From Desulfobacteraceae bacterium (GTDB lineage: Bacteria; Desulfobacterota; Desulfobacteria; Desulfobacterales; Desulfobacteraceae): DNA of 14,278 nucleotides. A model generated the notes under the pieces. It saw only the letters and a list, made by a program, of their open reading frames with translations, searched no databases and was not told the origin of the DNA. The position numbers and the translations under genes were made by a program. The stretch is taken from NCBI GenBank assembly GCA_023140455.1, contig JAGLLQ010000207.1:1-14278 (forward strand). Direction: 5' to 3'. Position 1 is the stretch's first letter. Each line of letters starts with the position of its first letter. Below are positions 14,119 through 14,278 of this stretch, piece after piece.

Positions 14119-14278
14119 ATGTATCTTAAAAACCTTAAAAATAATATTGGGTTTTCACTCTTAGAAATTGTTATCGCTATTACTATTCTTGGAATCATTA
14201 CAGGTTTCGCCATATCAATATCAAACTCTATTAGTAATATGGGTAAAACAACTAAAACAAAAAGCCGCATCGAAATAA
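14119..14278 (+). CDS. prepilin-type protein, 3' end outside the window
   Basis: The first 53 codons of a prepilin: an 11-residue leader (MYLKNLKNNIG), cleavage before Phe12, then FSLLEIVIAITILGIITGF with Glu at mature position 5. The F-S-L-L-E form is common in minor pilins of the PilV, GspI and MshD type. AAGGAA lies 5 nt before the ATG. The reading frame is open to the last base. It diverges from the minus-strand operon and is likely the first gene of a second, minor-pilin operon (mshC/D/O-like), but only its constant region is visible, so its class cannot be settled. Confidence 0.85.
   Translation, partial: MYLKNLKNNIGFSLLEIVIAITILGIITGFAISISNSISNMGKTTKTKSRIEI

Noticed and set aside
1..14278. 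CRISPR arrays, tRNA or rRNA genes, insertion sequences, toxin-antitoxin or defence genes
   Set aside because: No regularly spaced repeats, RNA gene signatures, transposase motifs or paired small genes were seen. Nearly all the DNA is accounted for by pilus genes.

Overview
The window carries one large gene cluster for a type IV pilus or pseudopilus machine of the MSHA type, the mannose-sensitive haemagglutinin branch that lies between type IV pili and type II secretion. The DNA is visibly AT-rich (by eye about 35-38% GC). Coding is dense, with short gaps and good AAGGAG-type ribosome binding sites. The proteins are of proteobacterial/desulfobacterial character, so a low-GC Desulfobacterota (former Deltaproteobacteria) is my best guess. 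No rRNA or marker gene is present to prove it.

Layout, right to left. At the right edge (14119 onward, + strand) a prepilin gene begins and is cut by the window end. A 238-bp divergent gap (13881-14118) holds promoter-like sequences for both directions. A nine-gene minus-strand run then extends from 13880 to 4202, with gaps of 12-49 bp and one 4-bp overlap. In transcription order it encodes a GspL-type PilM-PilN fusion, a PilO/MshJ-like protein, a GspB/MshK-like protein, an MshL-type secretin lipoprotein, an MshN-like membrane-anchored TPR protein, a small lipoprotein with a transthyretin-like fold, an MshE-type assembly ATPase, a GspF/MshG platform protein, and a prepilin. The order closely follows mshI-J-K-L-(M)-N-E-G, with mshM missing and the small lipoprotein inserted between mshN and mshE.

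At 3444-4199, facing the operon tail to tail, lies a second prepilin. It is a clear paralogue of the operon's last gene and has its own strong-looking promoter and Shine-Dalgarno sequence, so it may be the major pilin. Diverging from it (1059-3266, minus) is a 735-residue protein that fuses a prepilin N-terminus to two LamG/concanavalin-like domains, a good candidate for a pilus-tip adhesin. The left end (9-935, minus) encodes an HD-GYP domain protein, probably a cyclic-di-GMP phosphodiesterase.

How the parts fit: the ATPase powers, and the GspF-like protein supports, polymerisation of the pilins. The GspL/PilO/MshK proteins link the inner-membrane machine across the periplasm to the secretin. 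The two paralogous pilins would form the shaft and the LamG protein the tip. The ATPase has an N-terminal MshEN domain, a known c-di-GMP receptor, and an HD-GYP protein is encoded beside the pilins, so second-messenger control of adhesion is the most attractive reading. No prepilin peptidase, retraction ATPase (PilT) or MshM-like AAA protein lies in the window.
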